64,000 nucleotides of DNA from Rhizobiaceae bacterium (GCA_019635775.1 JAHBYU010000001.1:186001-250000), one strand, 5' to 3'; shown: positions 5,257 to 14,153, numbered from the stretch's first letter. The notes: generated by a model from the sequence alone, not told the origin. Numbers and translations are program-made.

Positions 5257-6663
5257 ATGCTTCTCTCTCTTCTTGATAGCCGGTCCAGACTCGTCGACGC
5301 GCGCAGTGGCGCAGAGCTGGATATGGACGCTTTCGCAGGCCGTGTGGCGATGCGTTCCGGAGAGTTGTCGGGGGCAGGAATCGGCCGGGGACAATGTGCG
5401 GTCATTGCCCAGCGCGCGCCGCTCGACTATCTGCGCGATCTCCTTGCGCTCTGGGAGGTTGGCGCCATGGCAATCGCGGTAAATCCGGCCATTACGCAGG
5501 AAGAACGCGACAATGTAATGAGGGCGACTCGCGCTGTGGCGCTGCTTGATGAGGCTCCGCTCGTTGCTCATGCCGGAGCGGTGCCCGAATCGGCCCGACT
5601 TGGACCGGATTCGCCCGCTTTGACGCTGATGACCTCGGGCACCACTGGCCGGCCGAAAGGCATCGTCCACACGCAGCGCAGCCTCGCTGCGCGGCTGGCG
5701 CTCAACGTCGGAGCGATCGGCAGAACAGATCTTGAGCGATCACTTTGTGTGTTGCCGTTGCATTTTGGTCACGGTCTGATCGGCAATATTCTTACGGTGC
5801 TGGCCGCCGGAGGCACCCTCTATCTGTGGCCGCAACCGTCGATCGACGAAATGCGCGGCTTCGGATCGCTGGTTGATTCGCAGCGCATTAGCTTCATGAG
5901 TTCGACGCCTGCGTTCTGGAACGTGGCCATGCGATTGTCGCAGCGCCCAACCCACGCCATGCAGAGGGTCCATATCGGTTCAGCCCCCCTTTCCATCGAA
6001 CACTGGCGGGCCGTTGCCGAGTGGACGGGGACGCGCCGTGTGTTCAACATGTACGGCATGACGGAGACGGCGAACTGGATCGGCGGCGCGTGCCTCGACG
6101 ACGACGGTGCGGCGGACGGCGCGGTCGGCTTTCCATGGGGCGGAACGGCAGCGCTTCTGGGTGACGATGGCAAACTCAAGCGGGAAGGTTCGGGCGAGGT
6201 GCTTATCTCGACGCCATCGATGATGACGGGTTATCTCGACATGGAGGCGGAAACCAAGGCAGCCTTCCACGGGGCATGGCTGCGCACCGGCGACATCGGC
6301 CGGCTCGACGCCGAAGGGCGGCTGACCCTTGTTGGTCGCATCAAGCACGAGATCAACCGCGGCGGGGTAAAGGTGCCGGCCGAGGAGATCGACATGCTGC
6401 TCGAGCGCCACCCCGCCATCAGCGAGGCATGCGCATTCGGGTTGCCTGACCCGGCCGCCGGCGAGGTCGTGGCCGCGGCAATCGTGCTGTCGGGCAAGGA
6501 GGCTGACATTCCGGCGATCCGCGCCTGGTGCCGCGAGCGGTGCCGGGCAGAAGCCGTTCCGTCCCGTCTTTTCGTGCTGGAGGCCATTCCACGCAACGAC
6601 CGCGGCAAGGTGGTGCGCGACCGCGTACGCGAGGCCGCGTTGGCCTCCGGGCCGGGAGCCTGA
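5257..6663 (+). CDS. Acyl-AMP ligase (ANL superfamily, AMP-binding)
   Basis: A 468-residue class I adenylate-forming enzyme. Visible motifs are the AMP-binding loop TLMTSGTTGRPKG (123-135), YGMTETAN near 267, the hinge/aspartate motif TGDIGRLDAEGRL near 344 and the C-terminal lysine in NDRGKVVRD near 450. It is expected to activate a carboxylic acid as acyl-AMP and, given the carrier protein two genes on, to load it on that phosphopantetheine arm. It heads a + strand operon (ligase, GNAT, ACP, nucleotidyltransferase) divergent from the precursor array. The acid is unknown. It lacks the length of a CoA-dependent acetate-type ligase and could also act on an amino acid or aryl acid. The family is sure and the link to the peptides is inferred. 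Confidence 0.85.
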   Translation: MLLSLLDSRSRLVDARSGAELDMDAFAGRVAMRSGELSGAGIGRGQCAVIAQRAPLDYLRDLLALWEVGAMAIAVNPAITQEERDNVMRATRAVALLDEAPLVAHAGAVPESARLGPDSPALTLMTSGTTGRPKGIVHTQRSLAARLALNVGAIGRTDLERSLCVLPLHFGHGLIGNILTVLAAGGTLYLWPQPSIDEMRGFGSLVDSQRISFMSSTPAFWNVAMRLSQRPTHAMQRVHIGSAPLSIEHWRAVAEWTGTRRVFNMYGMTETANWIGGACLDDDGAADGAVGFPWGGTAALLGDDGKLKREGSGEVLISTPSMMTGYLDMEAETKAAFHGAWLRTGDIGRLDAEGRLTLVGRIKHEINRGGVKVPAEEIDMLLERHPAISEACAFGLPDPAAGEVVAAAIVLSGKEADIPAIRAWCRERCRAEAVPSRLFVLEAIPRNDRGKVVRDRVREAALASGPGA

Positions 6664-6668
6664 CCCGC

Positions 6669-7235
6669 ATGGCAAAGTCCGGGTTGGGGGCGCCGATCGA
6701 AAGCGAACGTTTCCGTCTCGTTCCGCTCAGCCGCTGGGGGGCTTTCAAGCTGACCTACCGCTGGACGAAAGACAGCGCGTTCATGTCCAGCTATTGCGGC
6801 TCCGGCGAGCCGCGTTCGCCCTGGAAATGGTATCGCGAGATGATCCGACCGAACAATCGGACCAAGTTTGTCCACGCCATCGTGCCGCACGGACAGACCG
6901 AACCGATCGGGGTCCATACGGTAGCGATCAAGCCTTACAAATCGTGTCTGCTGGCCGTCGGCATTCACGACCGGAACTGGTGGGGCAAAGGTGTCGTCCA
7001 GGAGGTGCGGACGCGCGCCATCGAGCACGTGTTCGAGCATTCCGATGTTGAAAGGCTTTATGCGCAGGTGGTGGCGCGGAATTTCCCCTCGATCTTCAAC
7101 TACCGCAAGCTCGGCTTCGCCCATGTCGGAACACTCCATCGCTGCCGGATCGACAAGGCCAACGGGCAGGTACAGGACATGCTGATCTTCGAAATGTTTC
7201 GCGAGCAATGGATGGCGAGGGACGCCAATGCGTGA
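6669..7235 (+). CDS. GNAT family N-acyltransferase
   Basis: A 188-residue GNAT of the RimJ/RimL group. The CoA/pantetheine-binding turn is NWWGKGVVQEV near residues 103-113, and the C-terminal segment NFPSIFNYRKLGFAHVG is the usual GNAT beta5-alpha4 region. I chose ATG 6669, five bases after the ligase stop; the open frame continues upstream inside the ligase without a better start. It sits between an acyl-AMP ligase and an acyl carrier protein, and its 3' end overlaps the ACP gene by 8 bases. That suggests it takes an acyl group from the carrier (or from acyl-CoA) to an amine, possibly the core N-terminus or a Lys of the precursor peptides. RiPP-acylating GNATs are known (selidamide maturases). 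A plain N-acetyltransferase role remains possible. Confidence 0.8.
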   Translation: MAKSGLGAPIESERFRLVPLSRWGAFKLTYRWTKDSAFMSSYCGSGEPRSPWKWYREMIRPNNRTKFVHAIVPHGQTEPIGVHTVAIKPYKSCLLAVGIHDRNWWGKGVVQEVRTRAIEHVFEHSDVERLYAQVVARNFPSIFNYRKLGFAHVGTLHRCRIDKANGQVQDMLIFEMFREQWMARDANA

Positions 7236-7479
7236 GGACGAACTCGGCGCTGTCTTGGGTATCATCGCCAACGTGCTGGGCTGCCGGGTCGAGGAGGTGA
7301 CCGCTGATGTGCGCGTCGGCTCCCTGCCGCAATGGGACAGCATCAACCACATGTCCATTATCCTTGCCTTCGAGCAGCACCTGGCACGGCAACTGACCTC
7401 GGAGGAGATCGGCTCGCTTGAAACCGTCGCCAGCTTCGCAGCACTGCTCGCCAGGCAGCGCGACAAGGCCGAGACATGA
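7228..7479 (+). CDS. Acyl carrier protein
   Basis: An 83-residue acidic four-helix protein with the phosphopantetheine site WDSINHM (Ser38), where Ile replaces the common Leu. It overlaps the GNAT gene by 8 bases and the nucleotidyltransferase gene by 4 bases (ATGA), so the four genes are co-translated. A dedicated carrier beside an acyl-AMP ligase and an acyltransferase indicates a private acyl donor route separate from fatty acid synthesis. No phosphopantetheinyl transferase is present in the window; the housekeeping enzyme would have to serve. Confidence 0.88.
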   Translation: MREDELGAVLGIIANVLGCRVEEVTADVRVGSLPQWDSINHMSIILAFEQHLARQLTSEEIGSLETVASFAALLARQRDKAET

Positions 7480-8465
7480 CCACAGGCACGTGTTTGGCGA
7501 AGCGCCGGGGTGCGACACCGGTGACGCAGGGAGCGAGGTTGGCCAACCTGGCCGATCCGCAGGCACCGGCGCCCGCAACGCCGGTGGCGGATCGCGAAGC
7601 GCTTCTGGAGCTGGCTCGGCCGCATGGCGTGGAGAACATCCTCTGGCGGAAATTCGGGGCCGACATAGACGCGCCGGGCGGCGCGAGTACGCTGCATCGC
7701 ATCGGGCAGGCGATGCTGCTTGACGGGCTCCGGCGGGAACTTTCAGCCGCCCTCGCGGCGGAAGGTGTGGCCGCCCATGTCGTCAAGGGGCCTGTCTTTG
7801 CCGAGAAGCTCTATGCGGTGCGCGGCGACCGCCTGTTCAGCGACATCGACCTGCTTGTCGATGTCGGGGCCATCGAAGACGCAATCCGGGTGATAGAGGG
7901 ACTTGGCTATGTTCGCCCGAGCAAGAGCTGGGACAATTCCCAGCGTGACATGGAATACAAGTTCGGTCATCCGCGTCATCCGACGGCGCTGATCGAGCTT
8001 CACGGCAACCTGGTCCACTATCCGCAGTTGCGAAGACGCGCGACCTTCGGCCTGCCCGAATTGCTGGCTGCCGGGGATGGCGACGGCGAGGCCCCGACGG
8101 CGCTGCTCGCCACGGCCATCGTGCACGGCACGCTTGGGCACAAGCTCGACCGGCTGGTGATGCTGGTCGATGTACTTCAGGCCGTGCGCAATCTCCCTCG
8201 CGAGGATTTCGACCGCGCCGTCACAGCCCTGACGGCGTTGCGGCTGGATCTCGAATGCGCGGTCTGCCTTTCGGTCGTGGCACGGCTTTTCCGCGATGAT
8301 GCAGTGGCGGAACTCGCGGAGCGGTTTCCTGCGGGGCCTTCCGTCCGGCTGGGCAAAATGCTCGTTTCGCCCGAAGCGGTCGTATATGCGCAGGCAGAGG
8401 GTGCAGGGAGGGGATCGTGGGCCCGACGAAAGACATTCCGCCTCTTGCAGTGCCTGCCGCAGTAG
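7476..8465 (+). CDS. Nucleotidyltransferase family protein (NTP_transf_5)
   Basis: A 329-residue member of the PF14907-type nucleotidyltransferases. The catalytic features are HVVKGPVFAEKLY near 101-113 and SDIDLLVD at 122-129, the D-x-D pair that binds metal, followed by LIELHGNLVHYP. Homologues occur in lasso clusters that also carry HPrK-like kinases (the paeninodin type), where they are thought to act on the phosphorylated peptide. It is the last gene of the divergent operon, overlapping the ACP gene by 4 bases. The first 35 residues look unstructured, so the true start could be later. The family is sure; the substrate is not known. Confidence 0.82.
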   Translation: MTTGTCLAKRRGATPVTQGARLANLADPQAPAPATPVADREALLELARPHGVENILWRKFGADIDAPGGASTLHRIGQAMLLDGLRRELSAALAAEGVAAHVVKGPVFAEKLYAVRGDRLFSDIDLLVDVGAIEDAIRVIEGLGYVRPSKSWDNSQRDMEYKFGHPRHPTALIELHGNLVHYPQLRRRATFGLPELLAAGDGDGEAPTALLATAIVHGTLGHKLDRLVMLVDVLQAVRNLPREDFDRAVTALTALRLDLECAVCLSVVARLFRDDAVAELAERFPAGPSVRLGKMLVSPEAVVYAQAEGAGRGSWARRKTFRLLQCLPQ

Positions 8466-8490
8466 CCCACCCCGGCTGTGCCGCCGCGCG

Positions 8491-9375
8491 TCAGTGTGCC
8501 GGCGCAGTCTCGGGATTTCGGTAGCCGAGGCACATCACCAGCGTCTGACAAAGCACCATCGCAGGCACCTGGCTGCGGAAGTGGCCGAGCCGGCCTTCCT
8601 TGACATAGAGCGCATGGCTGGCGAGCGGCGCGACAGGGCTGAGTTCATTGTCGGTAATGGCGAGAACGGTGCGGCCGGAAGCATGTGCCTTGCGGGCGAG
8701 GTCGACCGTCTCGGGCGTGTAGTCGTCGAAGGTGATGACGAGCAGGACGTCATCCTGATCCATTGCCGCGAGCTGCTCGGCGCGCATGGCGCCGAGATTG
8801 TCGACAAGGAAGGCGCGCTTGCCGATCCTCGACAGGCCGTAATAGGTGTAGCTGCCGACGCCGAAGGCGCCGCGCGCGGCCGCGATATGAACCGCCTTGG
8901 CGCTCTGGAGGGCATCCACGAACGGGACAAGGTCGGCCTTGGCGACGTCTTCCCTCAGGCGCAGCAGCGCATCGAAAGCGGCCTGGATGAAGGTGTCGGC
9001 GACCTGATGGGGGTCGTTCGGTCGGCTTCCTTTCGCTGGGGGCGACAGTTCGCGGTTCACCGCCTGAATCCGGTCGGCATAGGACATGCGCGGCCCGAGC
9101 AGGCGTTGCTTGAACATGGCCTGAAGAGCAGCGAAGCCGTCGAAGCCGAGTTCCTTGGCGAAGCGCGTGATCGCGGAAGGAGGCACGCCGGCGCGCCTGG
9201 CGATCTCGATGATGGTGAAGATCGCGGCGTCTTCCGGATTGTTGAGCAGGTATTGGGCGACCTGCTGCAGCCGTCGACTGAGCGACGACTGGCGCGTCAG
9301 GAGCGTCTCGACGAACTCGCCATAGTCACGCGTGCTGTCCGTCTCGTCGCTCAAGCCGCTCCCCCTCGCTTTCAT
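8491..9375 (-). CDS. MurR/RpiR family transcriptional regulator
   Basis: A 294-residue regulator with an N-terminal RpiR helix-turn-helix (IIEIARRAGVPPSAITRFAKEL near 55-76) and a C-terminal SIS sugar-phosphate-binding domain (roughly 130-270). Such proteins control sugar catabolic genes in response to a phosphosugar. It is the last gene of a minus-strand operon. Its ATG follows directly on the stop of the dehydrogenase gene with no gap, so translation is probably coupled and the operon is probably self-regulated. It converges on the RiPP nucleotidyltransferase with 25 bases between. Confidence 0.9.
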   Translation of the reverse strand: MKARGSGLSDETDSTRDYGEFVETLLTRQSSLSRRLQQVAQYLLNNPEDAAIFTIIEIARRAGVPPSAITRFAKELGFDGFAALQAMFKQRLLGPRMSYADRIQAVNRELSPPAKGSRPNDPHQVADTFIQAAFDALLRLREDVAKADLVPFVDALQSAKAVHIAAARGAFGVGSYTYYGLSRIGKRAFLVDNLGAMRAEQLAAMDQDDVLLVITFDDYTPETVDLARKAHASGRTVLAITDNELSPVAPLASHALYVKEGRLGHFRSQVPAMVLCQTLVMCLGYRNPETAPAH

Positions 9376-10875
9376 TCATACCATAACGCCGGGCGCCGTT
9401 TCGTCCATCGCCGCGCCAAGCGCCTTCCTCACGTCGTCGGCGGCCATGGCGCGCGCGGCCGTGACGATGCGGGCCGCAAACCGCGGATCGTCCGCCAGCG
9501 TGTCGCCGAAGATCGCGCGGTTGCCGACGAAGAGACGAACGAACGCGTCGAGATCGCCGGACGCACGGCGCGCGGTTTCGACCACGAATGGCATGATCTG
9601 GTCGTGCGCCTGCCACGCAGCGCCGAAGGCGGGTTGCGACTTTGCCAGATAGGCGACCCATCCGCCGATTGCAGCTTCAAGAAGCGGCGAGGCAAGGCCC
9701 TTCGCCATACGCTCGCGCAGAGGCTGGAGAATGCGCTGGTTGATCTTCTGGGAGCCGTCCGTCGCGATCTGGTGGTTGGTGTGACGGATCGCCGGATTGG
9801 CGAGCCTCTGGAGCGTCAGCTTCAGGTACGGGGCGACCTGCATGTCCGACACGTCGGGCAATACGGCGGCCGATTCAGACAGGATCATGCGCTCGACGAA
9901 ACCACGCAGCAGCGGATCGCTGACGTCGTCATAGGTCGTGCCAAGCCCCGCCAGCGCTCCGAGATAGGAAAGCGCAGACTGGCAGGCGTTCAACACGCGC
10001 ATCTTGATGAATTCATAGGGCTCGACGTCGCCCACGAATTCAGCGCCGGCAAAATCCCAGCGCGGCGGCGGACGATTGAAATCGTCCTCGACCACCCATT
10101 GGCGGAATGTTTCGCCGACGACCACGCCTTCGTCTCGCAACCCGGTCAATTCCTCTGCGCGCTTGAGGTCTTCGGGCCGGGTTGCCGGCACGATGCGGTC
10201 GACCATCGTGGATGGAAAGCGCACATTGTCCGCCACCCAGGCGTGGAGCGCCCGATCGTCCGCCTCGACGAAGTCGGAAACGACCGTCTTCAGGATGTGG
10301 CCGTTGCCGGGGATGTTGTCGCAGGAGACGAGCGTGACTGGTGCGTTGGACGCCATCCTTCGCGCCAGCACTTCGGCCAGAAAGCCGGGCAGGGACAGGC
10401 GGCCTGCAGAACGCCGCACATCTTCCTCGATTTCCGGACGCTGCCAATCCAGCGCGCCAGTCGAGGGAATGTGACAGTAGCCCTTTTCGGTCACGGTCAT
10501 GGTCACGACATCGATGCCGGGGTCGGCAAGGGCCGTTACCGCAGCAGCGTGGTCGCGTTCGGCATCGAGCACGTTGCGGATCGAACCGATGACGCGCGCC
10601 TCTGTCTCTTCGCCCTCCACCAGCAGGCGCGTGTAGAGCCCGTCTTGCGGTGTAAGCTGGTTCTCGATTGAGGGTGGCCTCAGATTGACGCCGATCTCCG
10701 TGCGGTCGTCCGCGCCGGCCTCCAGCGCGTCCTCGTTGTATTCCGCCTGATGGCAGCGGTGGAATGCGCCGACGCCGATATGGGCAAAGCCGATGCGTGT
10801 CGCAGCACGATCGTAGGCAGGTGTCTTGGTGAAGGCGCGAACCGACGACAGCGTGTCTCTGCCCAGGCGCTTCAT
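9376..10875 (-). CDS. Mannitol dehydrogenase family (polyol/hexuronate) oxidoreductase
   Basis: A 499-residue long-chain dehydrogenase related to mannitol 2-dehydrogenase and fructuronate reductase. The NAD(P)-binding start is IGFAHIGVGAFHRCHQAEY and TVTEKGYCH follows in the Rossmann domain. The family catalytic pattern is K-x4-N-x2-H; here it reads KMRVLNACQSAL, so Lys and Asn are kept but the His is Gln. The enzyme may therefore have altered chemistry or a different proton relay. The start overlaps the SDR stop by 4 bases. It probably oxidises or reduces a sugar alcohol or uronate taken up by the nearby ABC system. Confidence 0.85.
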   Translation of the reverse strand: MKRLGRDTLSSVRAFTKTPAYDRAATRIGFAHIGVGAFHRCHQAEYNEDALEAGADDRTEIGVNLRPPSIENQLTPQDGLYTRLLVEGEETEARVIGSIRNVLDAERDHAAAVTALADPGIDVVTMTVTEKGYCHIPSTGALDWQRPEIEEDVRRSAGRLSLPGFLAEVLARRMASNAPVTLVSCDNIPGNGHILKTVVSDFVEADDRALHAWVADNVRFPSTMVDRIVPATRPEDLKRAEELTGLRDEGVVVGETFRQWVVEDDFNRPPPRWDFAGAEFVGDVEPYEFIKMRVLNACQSALSYLGALAGLGTTYDDVSDPLLRGFVERMILSESAAVLPDVSDMQVAPYLKLTLQRLANPAIRHTNHQIATDGSQKINQRILQPLRERMAKGLASPLLEAAIGGWVAYLAKSQPAFGAAWQAHDQIMPFVVETARRASGDLDAFVRLFVGNRAIFGDTLADDPRFAARIVTAARAMAADDVRKALGAAMDETAPGVMV

Positions 10876-11657
10876 GCGTCGCGCGGCCCGACGGCCGCCT
10901 GCTCCTGGTCGATCAGCGCGCCGGTCATCGGCTCGGAGGCGGGCGACAGCAGGAAGTGGGCGAGCCTCGCGACATCCTCGGCGACAAGCAGCCTGCCAAA
11001 GGGCTGCTGCGCGGCCTGCTCCGGCAGCCAGTCCGGCCCCTTGCCGAGCGTCTCGGCGTGCATCACCCGTTCGGCCGGGGTGTCGGCCCAGCCCATGTTG
11101 ATGCCGTTTATGCGGATGCGGTCGAAGCGATGGGCATGCGCGGCGTTTTTGGTGACCAGGGCCAGTGCTGCCTTGCTGGCCGAATAGACCGTTAGATCGG
11201 TCGCACCACCATGCACGTTGATAGACAGTATGTTGACGATCGCCCCCGGCTTCTTCCGTTCGCGCATGTCGGCGATCGCGCGCTGCATCAGGAAGAAGGG
11301 CGTCCTCGCATTGACCGCATGCATCCGGTCCCAAAGCTCCGGCGTTCCAGAAATCATCGAACCGCGGTCGGTCATGCCGGCGGCATTGACCAACGCGTCT
11401 ATGCGGCCGAACTTTTCAAGCGCAGCGTCCGCAATGAGGTCGGAGGCGTTGGCGGCGGCCAGATCGGCCGACACAAAGTGCGCCTGCGCGCCAAGCGCCT
11501 CTATCTCGGCGACGACGGCTGCACCGCGCGCGGCATTCCTGCCGGTGATGAGGATTGAGCCCACACCATTGCGCGCCGCTTCAAGGGCTACCGCTCTACC
11601 GACGCCTTGCGTCGAGCCTGTGACGATGAGAGTGGCGCCTGAAAGGGACAGGTTCAT
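10872..11657 (-). CDS. Short-chain dehydrogenase/reductase (SDR)
   Basis: A 261-residue classical SDR: TGSTQGVGRAVALEAA is the glycine-rich nucleotide motif at the N-terminus, NAAGMTDRG follows near residue 90 and YSASKAALALVTKNAA contains the catalytic Tyr-x-x-x-Lys. ATG 11657 is the natural start (MNLSLSGATLIVTG); the longer upstream frame would add an unrelated tail. First gene of the minus-strand sugar operon with the long-chain dehydrogenase and RpiR regulator. Substrate unknown, probably a sugar or polyol. Confidence 0.9.
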   Translation of the reverse strand: MNLSLSGATLIVTGSTQGVGRAVALEAARNGVGSILITGRNAARGAAVVAEIEALGAQAHFVSADLAAANASDLIADAALEKFGRIDALVNAAGMTDRGSMISGTPELWDRMHAVNARTPFFLMQRAIADMRERKKPGAIVNILSINVHGGATDLTVYSASKAALALVTKNAAHAHRFDRIRINGINMGWADTPAERVMHAETLGKGPDWLPEQAAQQPFGRLLVAEDVARLAHFLLSPASEPMTGALIDQEQAAVGPRDA

Positions 11658-11786
11658 GATCGTGCAACTCGATTTCCAAATGATTGAAAAATAGAAAAAT
11701 TGTTCCGATCGGTCAAGTCGGGCAGCGGCGGATTGACAGGTTTGCCTCGACTGCCGATCAATGTGCGAGGGGGAGGCGGCTTTCGA

Positions 11787-14024
11787 ATGCGGTTGTTTCA
11801 ATCGGCAGGATCGATCGGCGTTGCGTTGGCCCGTCTTGCTGGGCTCGCGCTTCTCCTTCTGCTGCTTGGCCTGCGTATCGCCGATCCGCTGCTTGTCTCT
11901 TCAATTCGGAACCAGGGTTTCGATATCCTGCAGCGGCTCCATCCCAGGCCGGAAGTCAAGCAGCCCATCGTTATCGTCGACATCGACGAAAAGAGCCTCG
12001 AACAGGTCGGGCAATGGCCGTGGCCTCGCTCCGAGGTCGGCCGCCTGGTCGACAGCCTGACACGCATGGGGGCGGTGGTCGTCGGCTTCGACATCGTGTT
12101 TGCGGAGCCGGATCGCCTCTCGCCCGATCGGATCGCGGAGGACAATCCCGATCTGCCTGAACAGGCGAGGGCCGATCTGCTCAACCTTCCCTCCAACGAG
12201 GTGGTCCTGGCCGACGCGATCCGCCGTTCGCGCGTGGTGGTTGGCGAGACAAGCATACGCGTCGACGACGAGACGCTGGCGGGCGGCGACCAGCCCATTG
12301 TCGACGTACCTCACGCCATACTCGGGCGAGACCCGGCGCCCTTCCTGCTGAAATTCCCCAGGCTGGTGCAGAACCTGCCGGTTCTCTCGGAAGCGGCGGC
12401 GGGCCACGGCCTGTTCACGGTCGAGCCCGACCCGGACGGGATTTTCCGCCGCGTGCCGCTCGTCATGATGGTGCAGGACCACCTGCGCCTCGGCCTTTCG
12501 GCGGAAATGCTGCGTATCGCAACCGGCGGACAGGCGGTCGCCATACGCAGCAACGAGGCGGGGATCGAGGGGATCGTGGTTGGCGGCGTCTTTGTGCCGA
12601 CGGATGGCAGCGGCCGCGTATGGCCCTGGTTCAACGGCTCGTCGCGCGAGCGCTACGTGTCGGCCGCCAGCGTGATGTCCGGCGAGGCGGCTCCCGAAAA
12701 GATCGCCGGCCATCTCGTGGTCGTCGGCACGTCGGCTGTCGGGCTCGAGGATTTTCGCGCAACGCCTGTCGCCAACTTCATGCCGGGCGTGGAGATCCAC
12801 GCGCAGATCGTGGAGAACATTCTCACGCAGCAATTCCTCCACAGACCGGCCTATGCCATCGGGATGGAACTGGTGCTGACGCTCGTTGTCGGGCTTTTCG
12901 TGATCTGGCTGGTGCCGAAGGTTGGCGCCTTCTACTCCTTCTTCGCGGCGGTGTCGGTGCTGGGGCTCGTCGCCACAGGCGTGGTCTGGGCGTTCTACTC
13001 GCAGCGCATGCTGATGGATGCGACCTTCCCAGGCGGCGCGCTTGCGGCCGTGTTCATGCTGATGGCAACCTCGAACTACATGCGCGAGGAGCGGCAGAAG
13101 CGGCAAATCCGGAGCGCGTTCGGGCAATATCTTTCACCGGCTCTCGTCGACAGGCTGGCCGACCATCCCGAGCAGCTCGTGCTGGGCGGCGAAACGCGCG
13201 AACTTACGCTACTGTTCACCGACGTTCGCGGCTTCACCACCATTTCGGAAAGCTTCAAGTCCAATCCGCAGGGACTGACGCGGCTGATGAACCAGTTCCT
13301 CACCGCGCTGTCAAAGGCGATTCTCGACCGGGACGGAACGATAGACAAATATATGGGCGACGCGATCATGGCGTTCTGGAACGCGCCGGTCGATCTGCCG
13401 GACCATGCGATGCGCGCCTGTCGCGCGGCGCTCGACATGGTGAAGCAGGCCGAGGCCGTCAACGCCGCGCGGCGAGCGGATGTCGCCTCAAATCCAGGCG
13501 AGGCCATGCACGAGATCAAGATCGGCGTCGGCATCAATACGGGTCAGTGCGTGGTCGGCAACATGGGCAGCGACATGCGCTTCGACTACACCGCGCTTGG
13601 CGACACGGTGAACCTAGCGTCCCGGCTGGAAGGCCAGTCGAAAGCCTACGGCCTGACGATCATCCTCGGCGACAATACCGCAGCGACGGTTGCCGATACG
13701 CTTGCCGTGCTCGAGATCGACCTGATCAGGGTCAAGGGCAAGAACGAGCCGGAACGCATCCACACATTGCTGGGCGTCGAGGAGCTTGCCGGCAGCGAAG
13801 CGTTCAAGGCGCTCCAATCAGCCAACCGCACCATGCTGGAAGACTACAGGGCACAGCGATGGGACAAGGCAGCCGAGGGTGTCGGCCGGATGCGCGGTCT
13901 GGCAGAACGTTGCGGCCTGAGTCTTGAAGGCTATCTGGCGCTCTATGAGGGCCGTTTGGATTTCTTCCGGGACAATCCGCCGGAAGAAGGCTGGGACGGC
14001 GTCTACGTGGCCGTTTCAAAGTAG
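11787..14024 (+). CDS. CHASE2-domain adenylate/guanylate cyclase (class III)
   Basis: A 745-residue membrane enzyme. It has an N-terminal transmembrane segment (about 10-30), an extracytoplasmic CHASE2 sensor (about 40-350), a cluster of membrane segments (about 360-430) and a C-terminal class III cyclase domain. The cyclase domain keeps the metal-binding FTDVRGFT and GDAIMAFWNAP motifs and the turnover motif region GDTVNLASRLEG. It makes cAMP (or cGMP) in response to an external signal. I chose ATG 11787, after GGGGGAGG, rather than the TTG at 11700. It precedes the TolC/T1SS/adhesin genes on the same strand by 129 bases and may set their expression. A second CHASE2 cyclase lies at 55863-57776. 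Confidence 0.92.
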   Translation: MRLFQSAGSIGVALARLAGLALLLLLLGLRIADPLLVSSIRNQGFDILQRLHPRPEVKQPIVIVDIDEKSLEQVGQWPWPRSEVGRLVDSLTRMGAVVVGFDIVFAEPDRLSPDRIAEDNPDLPEQARADLLNLPSNEVVLADAIRRSRVVVGETSIRVDDETLAGGDQPIVDVPHAILGRDPAPFLLKFPRLVQNLPVLSEAAAGHGLFTVEPDPDGIFRRVPLVMMVQDHLRLGLSAEMLRIATGGQAVAIRSNEAGIEGIVVGGVFVPTDGSGRVWPWFNGSSRERYVSAASVMSGEAAPEKIAGHLVVVGTSAVGLEDFRATPVANFMPGVEIHAQIVENILTQQFLHRPAYAIGMELVLTLVVGLFVIWLVPKVGAFYSFFAAVSVLGLVATGVVWAFYSQRMLMDATFPGGALAAVFMLMATSNYMREERQKRQIRSAFGQYLSPALVDRLADHPEQLVLGGETRELTLLFTDVRGFTTISESFKSNPQGLTRLMNQFLTALSKAILDRDGTIDKYMGDAIMAFWNAPVDLPDHAMRACRAALDMVKQAEAVNAARRADVASNPGEAMHEIKIGVGINTGQCVVGNMGSDMRFDYTALGDTVNLASRLEGQSKAYGLTIILGDNTAATVADTLAVLEIDLIRVKGKNEPERIHTLLGVEELAGSEAFKALQSANRTMLEDYRAQRWDKAAEGVGRMRGLAERCGLSLEGYLALYEGRLDFFRDNPPEEGWDGVYVAVSK

Positions 14025-14153
14025 CTTGCAGCGCTGCGCAAAACCATTCTGTGAAAAGGTGGAAAACGGCGGTTTTTTGCAGAGCAGCATGGATACTGTC
14101 CTTGTCGTGCAAAAAGGTATATATTGCTCCTCCTGTGTAGGGGACGCGTGCGT

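Noticed and set aside
8296-10671. A 791-codon + strand frame opposite the RpiR regulator and dehydrogenase
   Set aside because: It is antisense to two clearly conserved genes and has a low-complexity, Arg/His-rich product typical of shadows in GC-rich DNA.
14030-14085. An inverted repeat GCAAAACC ... GGTTTTTTGC considered as a terminator after the first cyclase
   Set aside because: The loop is too long and the stem AT-rich; it is not a convincing intrinsic terminator, and the TolC gene may be read through.
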